A stretch of 64,000 nt of DNA from Varroa destructor. Its lineage: Eukaryota; Arthropoda; Arachnida; Mesostigmata; Varroidae. Shown here in pieces: positions 13,693-26,599 of this stretch. A program made the translations under genes and the position numbers. The notes below the pieces were generated by a model. It was not told the origin of the DNA and searched no databases. It saw nothing but the letters and a program-made list of their open reading frames with translations. The DNA is taken from the NCBI RefSeq assembly GCF_002443255.2, contig NW_019211456.1:23925061-23989060 (forward strand), written 5' to 3'. Position 1 is the first letter of the stretch, and each line of letters opens with the position of its first letter.

Positions 13693-16600
13693 CTTCAAAA
13701 GGTAACCTTGAGCACTTAGGTTAGGGGCCTAGCAACTAAATAATTAATAAAATAGTAATGGGTACTGGCCGGTGCTGCTGTTACGATGAATATCAACATG
13801 CACACTTAAGTACACCCCATTACGCCACGAAGAGTTAATGAAAGTAAAAAGGGGCATTAAATAATATATTTAATTTTATAAAGTTGTATGAATATTAGAA
13901 AGAATGGCTCCGTTCGTGAAAAAAACGGTTCAAATTACTCGTTTTGTAGTGTCCTCCACTCTAATTAGCAATACTATATATCAATAGCTTCACAATTTAC
14001 GGGCTAGTTTTTATTTAATATTTATTAATTTTTTTTACATATTTGTCACTGCCAGTGTGGGAAAAAATTCCGCAATGAATTTCTCCAACTTGTTCATCTT
14101 ACATGAGTCTGAAGCTCCTGTTTACTGTGAGTTGTCATTTTTGGCAAAGCTCACTGTCTACGAAAGCCACTGAGTTAGTGATAACAGATTCTATCTTATA
14201 CACCCATAATCCTGAGAGCCCGAACTAAATACACCATTACTGGTCACAGCACCCTCTGAAACACTCCAACGGGAGTTGTCATCCGAAGGCTACTCATGCG
14301 ATTGATTCGATCTACACACAGAACGATCAGCAGACGATATCCTTCGTTCAGTTTGCTCAAACAAAGATCATCAATGAGAGGGTTGTTGGCAATTATCATC
14401 GAGGGGGACGCCCGCCAACGCGCAATACTATACAGGGTGGTGGAGCCGAGTACCGGTTGATATTTTATAGAAATGTATTCTTTTGGTATGGTGTACAAGC
14501 TGCATGGTGGATGTGGAGTAAATACAACGCTTTGTTACGTATCGCTGTGCAGATTCGCCGGGCATCATCAATATCGCAGTCTTCTTCCAAAGCGGCAAAA
14601 GCTGTCCTAATAACTGAAAGCGTTCAAAAGTGTTAGCAATAAAAATAAGAGCTAGCAATAGCAATAATGTCACTCATATTTGAAGAATTTTTGGGAGTTT
14701 TGCTTATCCTTCACGTAATAATTAGAAGTAGCAGATAATAGAACGACAAGTTAAAGCTACTTTTAGGGATAACGGTTCATTTATTAAGCTATGGTACATC
14801 TTATTCAAATTTTTTTTTATCATGACATATATCAACTCAACATGAATAAGAATACAAAGGATATTTCTATTTTAAAATATTTTCGAACCAACTATAAATA
14901 GGATACGCATTAGTGCAATACAATGTTACACGTGAAGGATGATTGAAATACTCATGGCAAATTAACTAAAGTTTAACAGTTTCAAGAGTGACCTTTCGTG
15001 TAATTTGTACTTTATTCTGAAATATGTATTTTTATAATAACGTTCATTTAAAAATAAAAGAAGAAGGATGACAATCCGGACAAATTATCTTCAACGACAA
15101 TAAATGAACGGTATTATTTTGATCGAAGTTTAAGCGTCTCCAAGATACATTGGCCTAGATGTTTTCCTTTTCTTTTTTCTGAATGTACTTTGTACCAGAC
15201 AAAAAGTGAAAAAAATTGTACCGAAAGTTACCTTTCAAGCGATCAGACTTTGGTTAGTCCTTTATTATGTCATTTCAGGCGGACCCTTCTAAGCTTGAAA
15301 TGCCACATAGCGAGCGGCTCTGGAATTCTCTGGGTTTCACTACTGCTAAAGTCCTTAAATATGCGCACTCGCCTCATAGCTTTCGTTAATGGTTAATTTC
15401 CTATAGGGTCACACAACTTTCTAAACACAATGTACATGTGGTACCTAACTGTTAATTGTAAAAGGTATCAACTCAGGTACTTGACAAAAGGCTACGTGTA
15501 TACTAAAACAGGATTTTTTTTTAAAGTTATTATTAAAAATATTAACGCATTATAAACAAGGATTACTAGTCGAAGTACTGGTATAAGCAGACCGATATCT
15601 TCCTTTATTCTTAAGACCTCCGAGAGTTTCCTAAAATTTATTGTAATGATAACCAGCTACTTCTTTTCGTTTTTCGTATTTCGTTGTGAATGAGATATAA
15701 GTTGAATTAAAATCCTATTAAATCAAATGATCAAAAATTGTAGAGACTATACAATGAAGTTTACAGAGAGCACATCTAGTTGTTTTAAATCGTAATTTCA
15801 GTAGACCTATAAATGAACACTTAACGTTTTCAACCTCTGTTATTATAATTATTTGCCGGTAACTTTTGAATTAAATGATTAATGAAATTAAACTGAGTCA
15901 AATAGAGGTCAGATAGTGCAGGCTTTATCATACTTTACCAAACCTTATCTTTCCTGTAGATGTTTCCTTTCGATGAGTCAATTTCTCAATATCATATGCG
16001 GCTTAACCAATATCAGTAATCGATATTTATTCCCTGATTTTTTGTTGCACAAATTTTTCCAAAAATACATCATCGACTTTAAAATTGCCCGACTATGCAT
16101 TATACTGATGTCACTGATGTTCAATCAATCTGCGGCCATCAAATAGATGATCATAAAACTATTGCTAATACTTGAAAATAACTTTTTATATGAATGCACA
16201 TGAGATATACCATTGTTCGCCTCTTTTCATTTCTCTTTTCAGCCTCATTTCTTTGCTTCTATAATAGGCTTTATGTATTTTCGAATTGACATTACTCCAG
16301 ACCTTTGTTTTGTAATACGCTGGACCTTTCAAAATGTTTAAGAACAATACTCATGCTTAACTATGCTACTTTATAAGTATTCGACCCTGTCAAATCTTGA
16401 AAGTGTTTTATGCTATAGGCGTATTCATAGTTGAAACAATATTTGCAACTTTTAACTATGAGTGAAAGCTGCGACTATCTTTCGGGCATTTTCAAACAAC
16501 CGAAGAGAACTCATATAGTTCATGTACATATACGTTTATTTATAAAAGATTTCTGGTTCGTTTGAAAATGTTTTATAAGCATATATATGTACGTTTTTAT

Positions 16601-17257
16601 GGAATTATCAAATTGACGAACTTTAGGAATCAAAAAATTTCCTTTAGCCACACGGTATATTCGACAAAGGTTGCATTGGTTTTACTAATAATAATACCAC
16701 ATACGCGTAACAAACGTCAGTACGTGGCAGTATCGTGGCGAATTTGCGTCTATGGAGCCCAATAAAGCTCACAAGGTCGGACAATGCGCGCATGCCAAAA
16801 GATATCGACGTTTTGAATATACATTGACATAGGATACTAGTCATCCAAAAATTACTTTTTCAGCTAAGATTTTCCACAAAACTGTTTTATGTTATGTTAG
16901 TTTCAACTATTCAGTTTAATCATAGTTTGAAGACCTGTTGAACAATCTCCCTTCGGTAACTATTCAAACGAATTGAAAAGATGTCAACAACTCAATATGG
17001 CAATTACGTTCGTATATTTCCAAATATGACGAGGTTATTAATTTAATGTCCTTTTTTAGAAGAGGTAACTGATACAGGCATTATAGTTTATGTGATACTA
17101 CGCTGTCAAAAATCAATCAGGGAAGAACTTGAAGCAGTAATCTATTGATATAGCTACACAAACAACAACTTAAATTCACAGGTGTAATCAATTAGTTTAT
17201 TGAAAACCTGAAGACCTGGAAAGAGGCGGCAGTTGCAGGTTTACCAATGATTCACGA
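13693..17257. other. Unassigned region between Sec3 and RpL4
   Basis: Both flanking genes are on the minus strand, so this stretch should contain the Sec3 5' end and RpL4 3' sequence. I looked for an exon encoding a short Met-start segment ending at the phase needed for the Sec3 PH exon and did not find one I trust. The remaining sequence is AT-rich with scattered stops in all frames. Confidence 0.5.
17196..17201 (-). promoter_or_regulatory. RpL4 polyadenylation signal AATAAA
   Basis: The complement of TTTATT gives a canonical AATAAA on the minus strand, about 57 nt downstream of the RpL4 stop codon. This is a plausible distance for the cleavage signal of a compact ribosomal protein mRNA. 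Confidence 0.65.
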
Positions 17258-18901
17258 TTACTTCTTGGTTGCGGCAGCCTTTTTGCCTCCCTTCTTAGAT
17301 TTGGCTCCTCGGTTCTTAGGGAAGGGGCTTTGCAACCTTTTCAGCTTCTTTTTTTCCGTTTCGTTCATAAGCTTATAAACCTTCTTCAAAGCCGCCACCT
17401 TCTCTAGAGCCGCTTTTTTTTGAATTTCGGCTCTCTGGGACTTCTGCTCCTGTTGAGCAAGGATAGTCTTCCTTTTCTCGACCAAAGCGTAAGGGTTAAG
17501 GCGACCCAGGAGATGGATCTTCTTCAAAGGGTTTGGCTTGTTTTTCTTCGAGATAATAATCGATTTTTTCGGGGCTCTTCGGAGCGCGCCACGGATCTCT
17601 TCAGATTTGAAGAGGCGACCCAGATCGGTGATGGTCATCATTGGCCGCGGCAACTTGTAACCCTTCTTCACCTTTGATGTCTTTGTGAATGTGCCAAAGA
17701 TGTCATTTAGCTTACGGAAGGCAGACTCAGTCCATACTATAAAACGCCCAGCGTGACCTCCGGGCGCAAGCTTGAACAGTGACAGCGCGTTTACGTCGCA
17801 GGTATCAACACCGGGGATGTTGCGGAAAGCACGAACAATACCGTTATCCTTCTCGTAGATGACGAGTGGTCCGCATTTCTTTTTGTAACGGCGGTTCCTC
17901 TTTTTACCCTTTCCAGGCCTTTGGCGCTTTGACTTGTAAACCTAAAACGGCAGTCGATAAGTGATCCTTAGCGTTAATGTTAACATGAATGTTCTACTTT
18001 TTTACTGTTGGTTAGGCGTCGCACTGCAGGTGGATATATTTTCACAGAACCTGTTGAATAACATAAGAAGCCCTGATCTTAGATTTACGATTACCAGAAC
18101 CCAGCAACGATTGAAGCAAGTCCTGCATTCTGAGAACCACTTTCAATTTTTTTTTTTTTTTGATCTTTTGAATAAATTTAGGCAACAAACGTGTATTAAT
18201 CGAGCGCTATAGAAACTTCCCCTTACAACACACACAAATTCGAATATGTTCACTGTTATATGGTTTAGACCTTAGAATACTAGTCCACATCTGGCATACC
18301 ACTCAAATACTAGACTATATATACGATCACAGCACATTAACCACACCTTCTCCACATCGTCCCAGGCCTTAACGGATTTGAGCAAGGCGACGGCCTGCTT
18401 GGTCTTCTTATACTCTTGGACCTTGTCCGACACAACAAGGGGAACCTCGTTGACGCGCTCGATAGCGTGTCCCTTTGCCATAACCAGAGCGGTGACTCCG
18501 GAAGCCGAGATAGCCGATGCAGCGGCATGACGGCGTTGGGTCACGTTGACACGACGGTGCCAACGGCGCCAGGTCTTGGTGGGGGCGAACATCCGGCCTC
18601 CACGGCACATGTTGCCGAACGCACCTTGGCCCGCACGGTGGGTACCTCCGCCACGGACACGCGGGATACGGGCAACAGCACGACCGGTTCCCCATGACTC
18701 GGCTGAAGTCTGGTGGCCGGCTTCCTTAGACACAGCGTATGGGGTGCGTTTATTTTTCAACAGTTGATGGTGCACAAACGAAATAAGGTCCGGACGAATC
18801 GGAACCCGGAAAACAGCAGGCATACTAACGTTCGTTCCCGATTGCTCATTATCTTCAGCGTAAACCGTAGCCAAAGGCCTAATACATACACAATCACCCA
18901 T
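17258..18901 (-). CDS. RpL4: 60S ribosomal protein L4 (uL4)
   Basis: Structural protein of the large ribosomal subunit; its extended loop lines the peptide exit tunnel (family knowledge). Two coding exons: 18347-18901 (ATG at 18899-18901, in an ACCATGG context) and 17258-17941 (TAA). They are joined in phase 0 across a 405-nt intron, giving about 412 residues against 427 in human. The N-terminal exon carries the nearly invariant tunnel-loop block ([59 protein letters not shown]). The second exon carries [17 protein letters not shown] and WTESAFRKL, then a lysine-rich tail ending KKAAATKK. The N-terminus reads [14 protein letters not shown], longer than the usual start. The shape of the protein is canonical and nothing suggests a retrocopy, since the intron is present. 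Introns of ribosomal protein genes often host snoRNAs; I saw no convincing C/D-box pair in this one. Confidence 0.97.
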
Positions 18902-21900
18902 GGTAGCAACTTGAACCCCGCAGCACACGTCGACACACCACGAGGCTGGGATGGAAAAGACCCATCATCGGATTTCGAAACCACTCGTTCGGTTTGTGTT
19001 GATCGCGTACCTGAGTCGATTTGGTAAATGAAATTTGACTAAAGGAATTATCAAATTACATATGCTACGGTGATTGTGCTAAGGTAATATGGCTAGGATA
19101 GAAATCCACTGTAAAATCAGGTACGACAAATGAGAACGTAGAGAAAAACACACTTGATAATGTGAGCGGTTTTTATAAATTGTGCTTGTTACTCATTGGC
19201 TTGTTTATGCCCGCTTCGGCAGTGGTCTCCCGCCGGCGGTTAACGATTTTACTCAGTTTCCGCGTTAAAAGTGAGTATTTCTGTGCAAGTTCTTCCTTGA
19301 AAGGAAGTTCAGTCTACAGTGCATCGACTCGTCTCACGTAGATTAGTGAACGCTAGATGAAATTATGTAAGAATATACTAGCGTCTCGAGTAGCCCTCGT
19401 TAGGCCTACGGGGCAAGTGAAATTTCGTTATTTTACGAGTTTTTGGCTATTGTGTCAACTCGCAGCGGCAACGTGAGTCGATCAAACGACGCGTCGAGCG
19501 CGCCGCTGGCCGAAGTTAGTTGCCCCTAGATGCATATCATTGCGAAATCGGTTGGCGCGCAACGGTCATTCATCTAGTGTCCGCCTGCCATTTACCATAG
19601 TGGTGAATAGCTTTAGCTGTCGATGGTTTGGCTATGTTGCTGTTACTGCTACCCTCGATGTTTTGTTGAAACCTCTTGTGGCGTTAGCCGTTCCGACGGG
19701 ACAACGCAATACAAACAGCGACAAATACAAAAAGTGTACCAATTTAGCAACAATAGAAGACTTGCTACTAGCTCTGTGACTGTGTGTGTATTTATTCTAT
19801 CGCAACTGCACATATCGTCGGCATAATAACAATAACGTCTAGAAATAGTGGCGATCCATGTCAGTACTGGAGTGGCTACTAATAGGAGGGATATGTGTTG
19901 ACGAGGATCATAAGCCCTCCGGAGATGTCGTTTGGAGAGAAGGTGTCTGGGGTGGTTTTATATATTAGAGAACAACGACATCTCCTTATGTTGTGTGCGC
20001 TGCTCTACTACCATTTCGGTAAATTTAAGCTGGTGGATGGGCCATGGACAGCTAGCAGGCACGCAAGCCAGCAGATTGCAGTGTCTGTGTCATATGGAAC
20101 CACTGCGGCAGTCGCTGTCGGTGCCACTGGGGGCAATCGGGCAACGCCATCGTTTCCTGGCGATAGTTGTTGGGGCCGTTGTGGTCGCGGTTATCGCTGC
20201 AGCCTCTGTGATTGTGTCGCTGTGCGTGGTGAGGTCGGATGTGAGCCGTGGCTTGGCGCTTGCCGAGTGTGAATGTTTGTGTGGTCGTTGCGTGAAGTAA
20301 ACATGAACGAGTGTGACGAGTATGAGCGCCGCCACCTGTACTCATACGATGGGGGTGATGCAGTTGTCGAAATCCGCCTCTCGGCGTGTGTATTAACAAT
20401 CCTGGTAACATTGGCCACTGTGTGTGTGCATACTTCTATATTGAACTTACTGGCTGTCTACCTGTTGTTTTACAGTGCTGTGGCAGTTTTCTGCGGAGTC
20501 AACAGCAGATATTTCCATGAGTATCCGTTGATTTCCTAAAAGGCGCAATAGTCTCCCCGCGCCCGACTCCTCTTACTCAGTTCAGTATCTGTTCTAGTTG
20601 CCTCTGGCAACAGTAACGCCGACAGTAACAGCAGCAGTGCGAGAACAGTAAGGGCATCGCTTATAGATGCAGGCGGCGCGAGCCATTGCTGTTGCCGCAT
20701 GCACGATAGCGCCATGCACAGGCATAGTGATGATCTGCTCTCGGTAGCAAAAACGAGCATCGCAGCTATTACTATTATCTCTACTATGGCCGCCGTAACG
20801 GCCATCGTTGCTGCAGTCAATGGCACAGTACCGGGAGCTAGCTGCGGCACCATCGCAATTATACTGGTGACATGACAGTGAAATAACTGCCGGTGCAAGA
20901 AGTGCAGGGCAAATAAATGGTCAGTCCATGCCCCAGTAGAGTGGATGCAGCAGTACCACGGCTGCAGTAGCAGTTCGAACCGAGTAAGTAGAAAACCGAG
21001 GAGCCGCTCGTGATTATCCGAAAGCGATGAGATCGGTGTCGTATTGAAGCCATCCGTAGCGCGCGGCTGTGCTATGGGCAATGCCCCAGACAGTGCTGTT
21101 GGCGAGGTGCATCGGCGGGAAGATGATGGCGGCTGGAGCTACTTCGACGGGGTTCCCTTTTGTGGTTGCTTCTGTTGCGTCCCCAGTACATAAAATTTGA
21201 CTGAGGATTTTGGAGTCGCATATTGCTCGTGCTGGTAGCAAAATAATAAAGCTAACACAGCGTACATATATAAACACTAATGTAAGCGTGTCTGGCACAA
21301 TAATGATCTAGTTCAGTAGTCGCTGCAGCGTCCTCCCTCGCCGAAACTCAGAATCCAACATACCTCTTCCAACACCGGTTTTTTTTTGCAACATTAAGTG
21401 TGTTACGACTCTGAAGGAAAACAAGCAATATTGGAGTGGTGAAATATTATGAGTTGATTTGCTTTTTTTCTTTTTTCCTATAGTAGGAAGAATCTCATGA
21501 CACAAATGTTGTGAGACGAAAATGTGTAGTAGCGGGAAAATGTTCTCGAAACGTTTACATCCTGTTGCTTTATAGATTAGCAACGCCGGTCATATCGTTT
21601 CGGGGAAACAGGCTTCACTGTAAACAACTACATTACCCATAGAACCCATTTAGACGAAATTTGTTATCGCTAGAATGAGCCAGTTACTATTACTGCTAGT
21701 AAGATATCTTTTAGAGTGAGATTACAAGCTCGTCATTGAATCTTCGACAGATATTAGAAGATCAGCAGCTGTTGTCGTATTTCCAGACTGCTGGTGAAAA
21801 GATAGAACCAGATTAGTTACCTTCTCTAAAGAAATGAATCGTGCGAATGACCGAGATACAGAATATAATGTCATTGTCGGTAAAACGAAGTTTTCGGCTA

Positions 21901-22317
21901 GTATCTGCGTTCGAAGTATTGTGCGCGGTCAATAGGACTCAGTACTGTTATACATGCATCAGAAAGTTGTTGTCATTAACGAAAAGGTGTTTCATTTGAT
22001 ATTCTAAAAAGTGTGCTAAAACGGTAACGAATGGTCAAATCATGTGCTGAGCATGTGAACGTTTTGTGACAAATATTTAATTAGAGAATTTGATAAAAAC
22101 CTGGTAAATTTTGGCTCGTACACAGTGAAGATGTAGATAACAGCAATTATTTGATGCCGCCGTAGAAGTTGGCTGGAGTCGCGAGTAAAAGCCGTGAGCA
22201 AAGCACCTTCCCGTTAGTTACATAAGCGAATAAGAAATATAGTGTTCGATTAAGAGACGCGATGTTTCTGCCTTGAGCAAAGTATACGTTTTCATTCGGA
22301 TGTAGTTTAACAGAAGT

Positions 22318-22365
22318 ATTATTAATAATATAATTAAATAAATTATTAATAATATAATTAAATAA
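22318..22365. repeat. 24-bp perfect tandem duplication, AT-only
   Basis: Two identical 24-bp units (22318-22341 and 22342-22365), composed only of A and T, lie head to tail. This is probably replication slippage. Confidence 0.95.
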
Positions 22366-23961
22366 ATGATACGCTATGAATGTATGTCCTGTAGTTCAGA
22401 ATAAACCTAAACGGAAGGTCATATGACCAGTAATGTACAAAGGACATGCGACAGAGAAGCGCCACTTGTCTGATACAACAGAGTAAACGTGCGTGGGTAC
22501 GCGTTTACTTTCTCTGTTTGGCGCGCGTTGTTTGTTCCATTACCATCCACACAGACTCCCAAGGGGCTATTAACATAACAGCGGTGGCTGGAAGACGGGC
22601 GATGATTGGTGGCTTGTAGGCCGATTAACGTATTTATAGTGCATACTTGTCAAGATCTATAACGTCAATGGTTGCAACGCTAGGAACTGCCTGTGAAATG
22701 AAAGCGGTTGCAGTGTCTCCATAGGTAGTAATCGTTATAATGATAATAATATAATAATAATAATAGGCGAAAGTGATTTGCCGTATCTTATACCGAACAT
22801 CGCGTATTTTGTATTTGTTTTTGTGACCGTCTACATCATAACACGGGCGAGAACGAGAGGACATTATGGTTGCGCACCGATCTGTTACTGTTATTGCAGC
22901 GCGCGTGCGGGCGTTTGCTTGTATGTAACTATAGTAGTGCTTATCATGCTTTTCCTGAATATTGTGTTCATCAGTCTCGGCGGATCCGATGCCCCGGAAT
23001 ACGGCTGATGCAGAAGAAGGCGCCAACTACTAATGCCCTTTATTATGCGTTTTAAGAGTAGATTGCAGATACGAATTACAGGCATTATATCACGAGGTTC
23101 AATTAAAGGTGTCGTAAAACGCACACCAATGCACCACATAACGCGTTCGATTTTGGCCATTGACCAGTGAGGGGAAAACAAAAATTGAGGCAATTACACT
23201 AAGTTTTGGCCATTGTGCTGGCCATTGTATTAACGTTTATGCCAACTCTGACAATGATTTATACTAAAACTATATTAGTTCATGTTGCCGCACATGATTG
23301 TCTCGATGTTTTCAGGCTTTGTATCAGCTTTGTTTGATGACTTAGAGTTGAACTGCTAATTAAAACAATAGTTTTAATTAGTTGTCTTAGCGCAATGGGT
23401 CATTATGTAGAACTAGCCAAGTATCGAGCGTTTCTTAATTGAAAATAACGGAATAATCTGTTGAAACAAGTTGCTATTGCCTGCTATATCACTGGTCGTA
23501 CACGGCAAGTGATTACACATTTTTTGTTAACTTGATATTATCATAAAGTAAAAGTTTGACACGCAGTTTGTTAGACAAGCTTGACGTTCTTTCCAAAAAA
23601 TGTGGTTTGTAATTGATTATAGCCAAACAATGATCAGCAACAGCATCGTGTTGTATCCTGTCGCTGTGATGACGCTGACGACGTATAATCTCGTTACAAC
23701 TAAATACGTTTGTTGTTATAGTACGCCAAGTTTTGCCATACAACCATTTCTTCAAAGATCTGTCTGTCTGATAGAGCTGTTTATCCGTCCGTTCCTTAAG
23801 CGCGCTTTCCGCACACGAGCTCCATAATGTTGCCAGCCAACCGTCTTCTCTAACAAACATTTTGGGACTGGCGGTAGACACTCTGCGCTATCTCTGCTGC
23901 GCCCTGACTCAAGGAAGCAGCCACTCGTAGAACTACCGTACTGAGATGATCGCCATTAATC

Positions 23962-23983
23962 GATGATGATGATGATGATGATG
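23962..23983. repeat. (GAT)n trinucleotide microsatellite
   Basis: About seven GAT units in a row lie in a non-coding stretch. They are not part of a supported reading frame. Confidence 0.9.
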
Positions 23984-26599
23984 ACGACAATGACTCTTTA
24001 ATTTAGCGAGGAATTGGCCAAGTAACCGTGTTCATGGTAATGGATACGCAAGGAAGTAATTTGATCTGTAATCATAATATCGATAAGAAATAAACGAGCG
24101 AAGTCTTGATACTATTGAAAAAACGAAATAGCAGGTTTTTTCAATATAATAGGAATAAAGCAAAGTATCTTGTTGTCATAAGTCATATGTAAGTGTCTAT
24201 TCACTTCGTGTATAGACACACGGGTTTTAGTATTAAGCCATGCCTGTAAGAAAGCTTGTATTAAACGTTTGTTATTTTTCTACTCAAATTTTCTTAAAGA
24301 CTGTTTGTTGATATTGTGGAATTACTTTTTGCTGCTCGCAATTCTCTATCATACACTCATTCGTTAATGGAAGCGGGGATTAGCTGCTAATCGATGGTTT
24401 TTGCTCAGCGTTAATTAGCAATCTCAGCCATATTAGCTGTTTGTCTGGCTCGAGCAACAACGTGTTTGATGCTTTTTCAATTTCTATAAGATTTGGTGAA
24501 AAATGAACGACTGTTTTGCTATTGCTAATATTGATTTTGACGACAGCGGCAACAACAAGGAATATGAAAGTCGTTTAATAAACAATTCGCTCTACCGTAG
24601 CGGTCGCCATCGTTCGGCCACTCAGACCATGGGAAAGCGCCGGAGAGCGAGTTTGTGTTAAGGCGCTAAGACTCAAAATGCGGGTAGAAATGGCGCGTTT
24701 TTCGAGCGGTTTCTAGCGCAGGAACTTAGCACTACAGTTACTGCTGCTGATATTTACAGCCGTTTCGACTTTTGTGGTGTGGATAGCCCCAGAAAGAGGT
24801 AGCATGAGAAAGAGAAATCAACGGTGTTTTGAATCTTGTGTGTTTGCGTTTCTGCGGAGAGATGATTTGCTCTTCTTTTGTAATGGTGGTAGTAGAGGTA
24901 GCAGTCAAAAAGCAAGTAGTAGTTGAGCAGGCAAGTATCGATAGAGAGTTCCATATCCGTTGCGTGCACTGTTGAGGGTCAACCATAGACAAAAGCGGTG
25001 TAGGCGGGTGTTTCTGCGGAGGAGAATTTGTGGTTCTGTTCTGCTAGTGGTCTTGCTGTTGGTGCCGATCAGCCAGTTGAAGGCGGTTGATGACGGTGTT
25101 CCACTTTTGGCGCGCGGAGCGATTTTGGCGCCGAGCCAGCAACACGAATCGCCTATCGTCTGTATAGTGTGTTCAGGCGATCGAAGATTTTTGTGCAATT
25201 TCGTTAAAAGTTGATTCGACGTGGAACATGATGTTTTTTTCGATGACATAAAATCGTGAACTATATTAAGTACAGATAGATAAAAACAGAGTTCGAAGGT
25301 GAATATTGTTGACTGATTGAAGCTAGATTGATGTCCTGAGATCTACCCTTGAGAGCAATTATTATAATTTTGTATGGAAGTAAAGCGCTGACTGGGTACT
25401 CGTATTTATCAATAAGCATTCATTTTTCTGAATATTTGGTCAAATCACACGATTTTTTTGCAAAACTACGAATTTGTGCAAAAGGTGTTTGAAATGTTTG
25501 GTATTTCGAATTGTGATTATTAGATGTGAATATATTTCATGACGTATTTAAATCTTTAGTATTTAGTTTCACTCATTTTAGCCAAAACATTTATTTAGAT
25601 AAGCTGGTTGGAGTGATTTTCGTACTCACGCTTGCATTTAAACGTTTTTGCAAGTGCACTCAAGGCCTAACGTCAACCACCAGCTTTTACTTCAGGTGTT
25701 ATTTTTCTGCTCGTAATGTTGAGATAACTATAAGTTTCGTGTGTAGTAAACTGATGAGGCGTTTTAACAAAAAAACGGAGAAGTTTAGAGAAGTTGCGGG
25801 TTTCCATAACCCGTTTAAGAGTATTACAACGACAGAGTCTCTCGAAAACATCCGGGGATTTAAAGAGGCTAAAGTGTTCGGGAACAGACATGCTAAAAAA
25901 CAGATAGCCATAGTCGCAATGCAAGGGAAAAGCAGGATAAAACAGACGTCGGTTGCTAACACATTGACACATTCATGTTTGTCATCATAAAGGAGATCAC
26001 ACTGAAGTACGCACATGTTGTCAACAAAGCACAACGTTTTGCTTACGCTATGAAACGGTGTTGTAAATTATGATGAGAAGCTTGATAATTTGAGCAGTGT
26101 ATGCGTCATGCCAACATTTGAAATTCGTACGAAACCTTTCCGAATTACCTACTGTATCAAGTAAAAGTGCAGGTCACCAAAGGTACTATCTGTTTTTCTG
26201 ACAGTTTAACTGAAATGTTTATCGAAATTCAACCACGATTTTAATATCGAGCATATGCACTAGCATATTTGATCTCGCTTTCGACATTCCTCGCTAAGAA
26301 AAGTACCCAACGAATAACCAGCGATATTTTTTTATTGTCGAAGTATATACAAACATTACATTTGTAGTTTTTGAATAACGTTGCAATAATGTACCTTTTA
26401 TCATGTATTTTAGGCTGATACAACAAGTGATCTTAAAAAAGACCCGCTTTGATTTAGTGCGAGCAACAGCTCTGCCACATAATTGCATTGTTTTGCTAAC
26501 GGACGCCGGCCTCTCTTTAATTGTCTACTACCGTTGACCATCGAAACGACCTAATCATTCTGGGGCTGTTTAACCCCTGACTACAGGACAGGCTTGAGG

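Larger units (their letters stand above)
18902..26599. other. Long unassigned region between divergent RpL4 and AT-hook/EEP gene
   Basis: This 7.7-kb stretch separates the RpL4 start (-) and the AT-hook/EEP start (+), so it should hold both promoters and 5' UTR exons. Positions 19.4-21.3 kb and 24.6-25.2 kb are comparatively GC-rich and open in several overlapping frames on both strands, which looks compositional rather than coding. An acceptor-like CTGACTACAG ends at 26586, just before the AT-hook gene ATG, so that gene probably has an upstream non-coding exon here. An ORF at about 25526-25990 ends in a basic stretch but has no family I recognise. No RNA gene was found. Confidence 0.5.

Noticed and set aside
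19895..21081. Overlapping open frames on both strands, up to 181 residues
   Set aside because: Several frames are open at once in GC-richer DNA, the products are low-complexity or hydrophobic without a family, and there is no consistent exon structure.
25526..25990. Plus-strand open frame of 154 residues with a basic C-terminal half
   Set aside because: I saw no recognisable domain, no splice-linked partner and no composition like the supported exons. It is kept only as a weak possibility.
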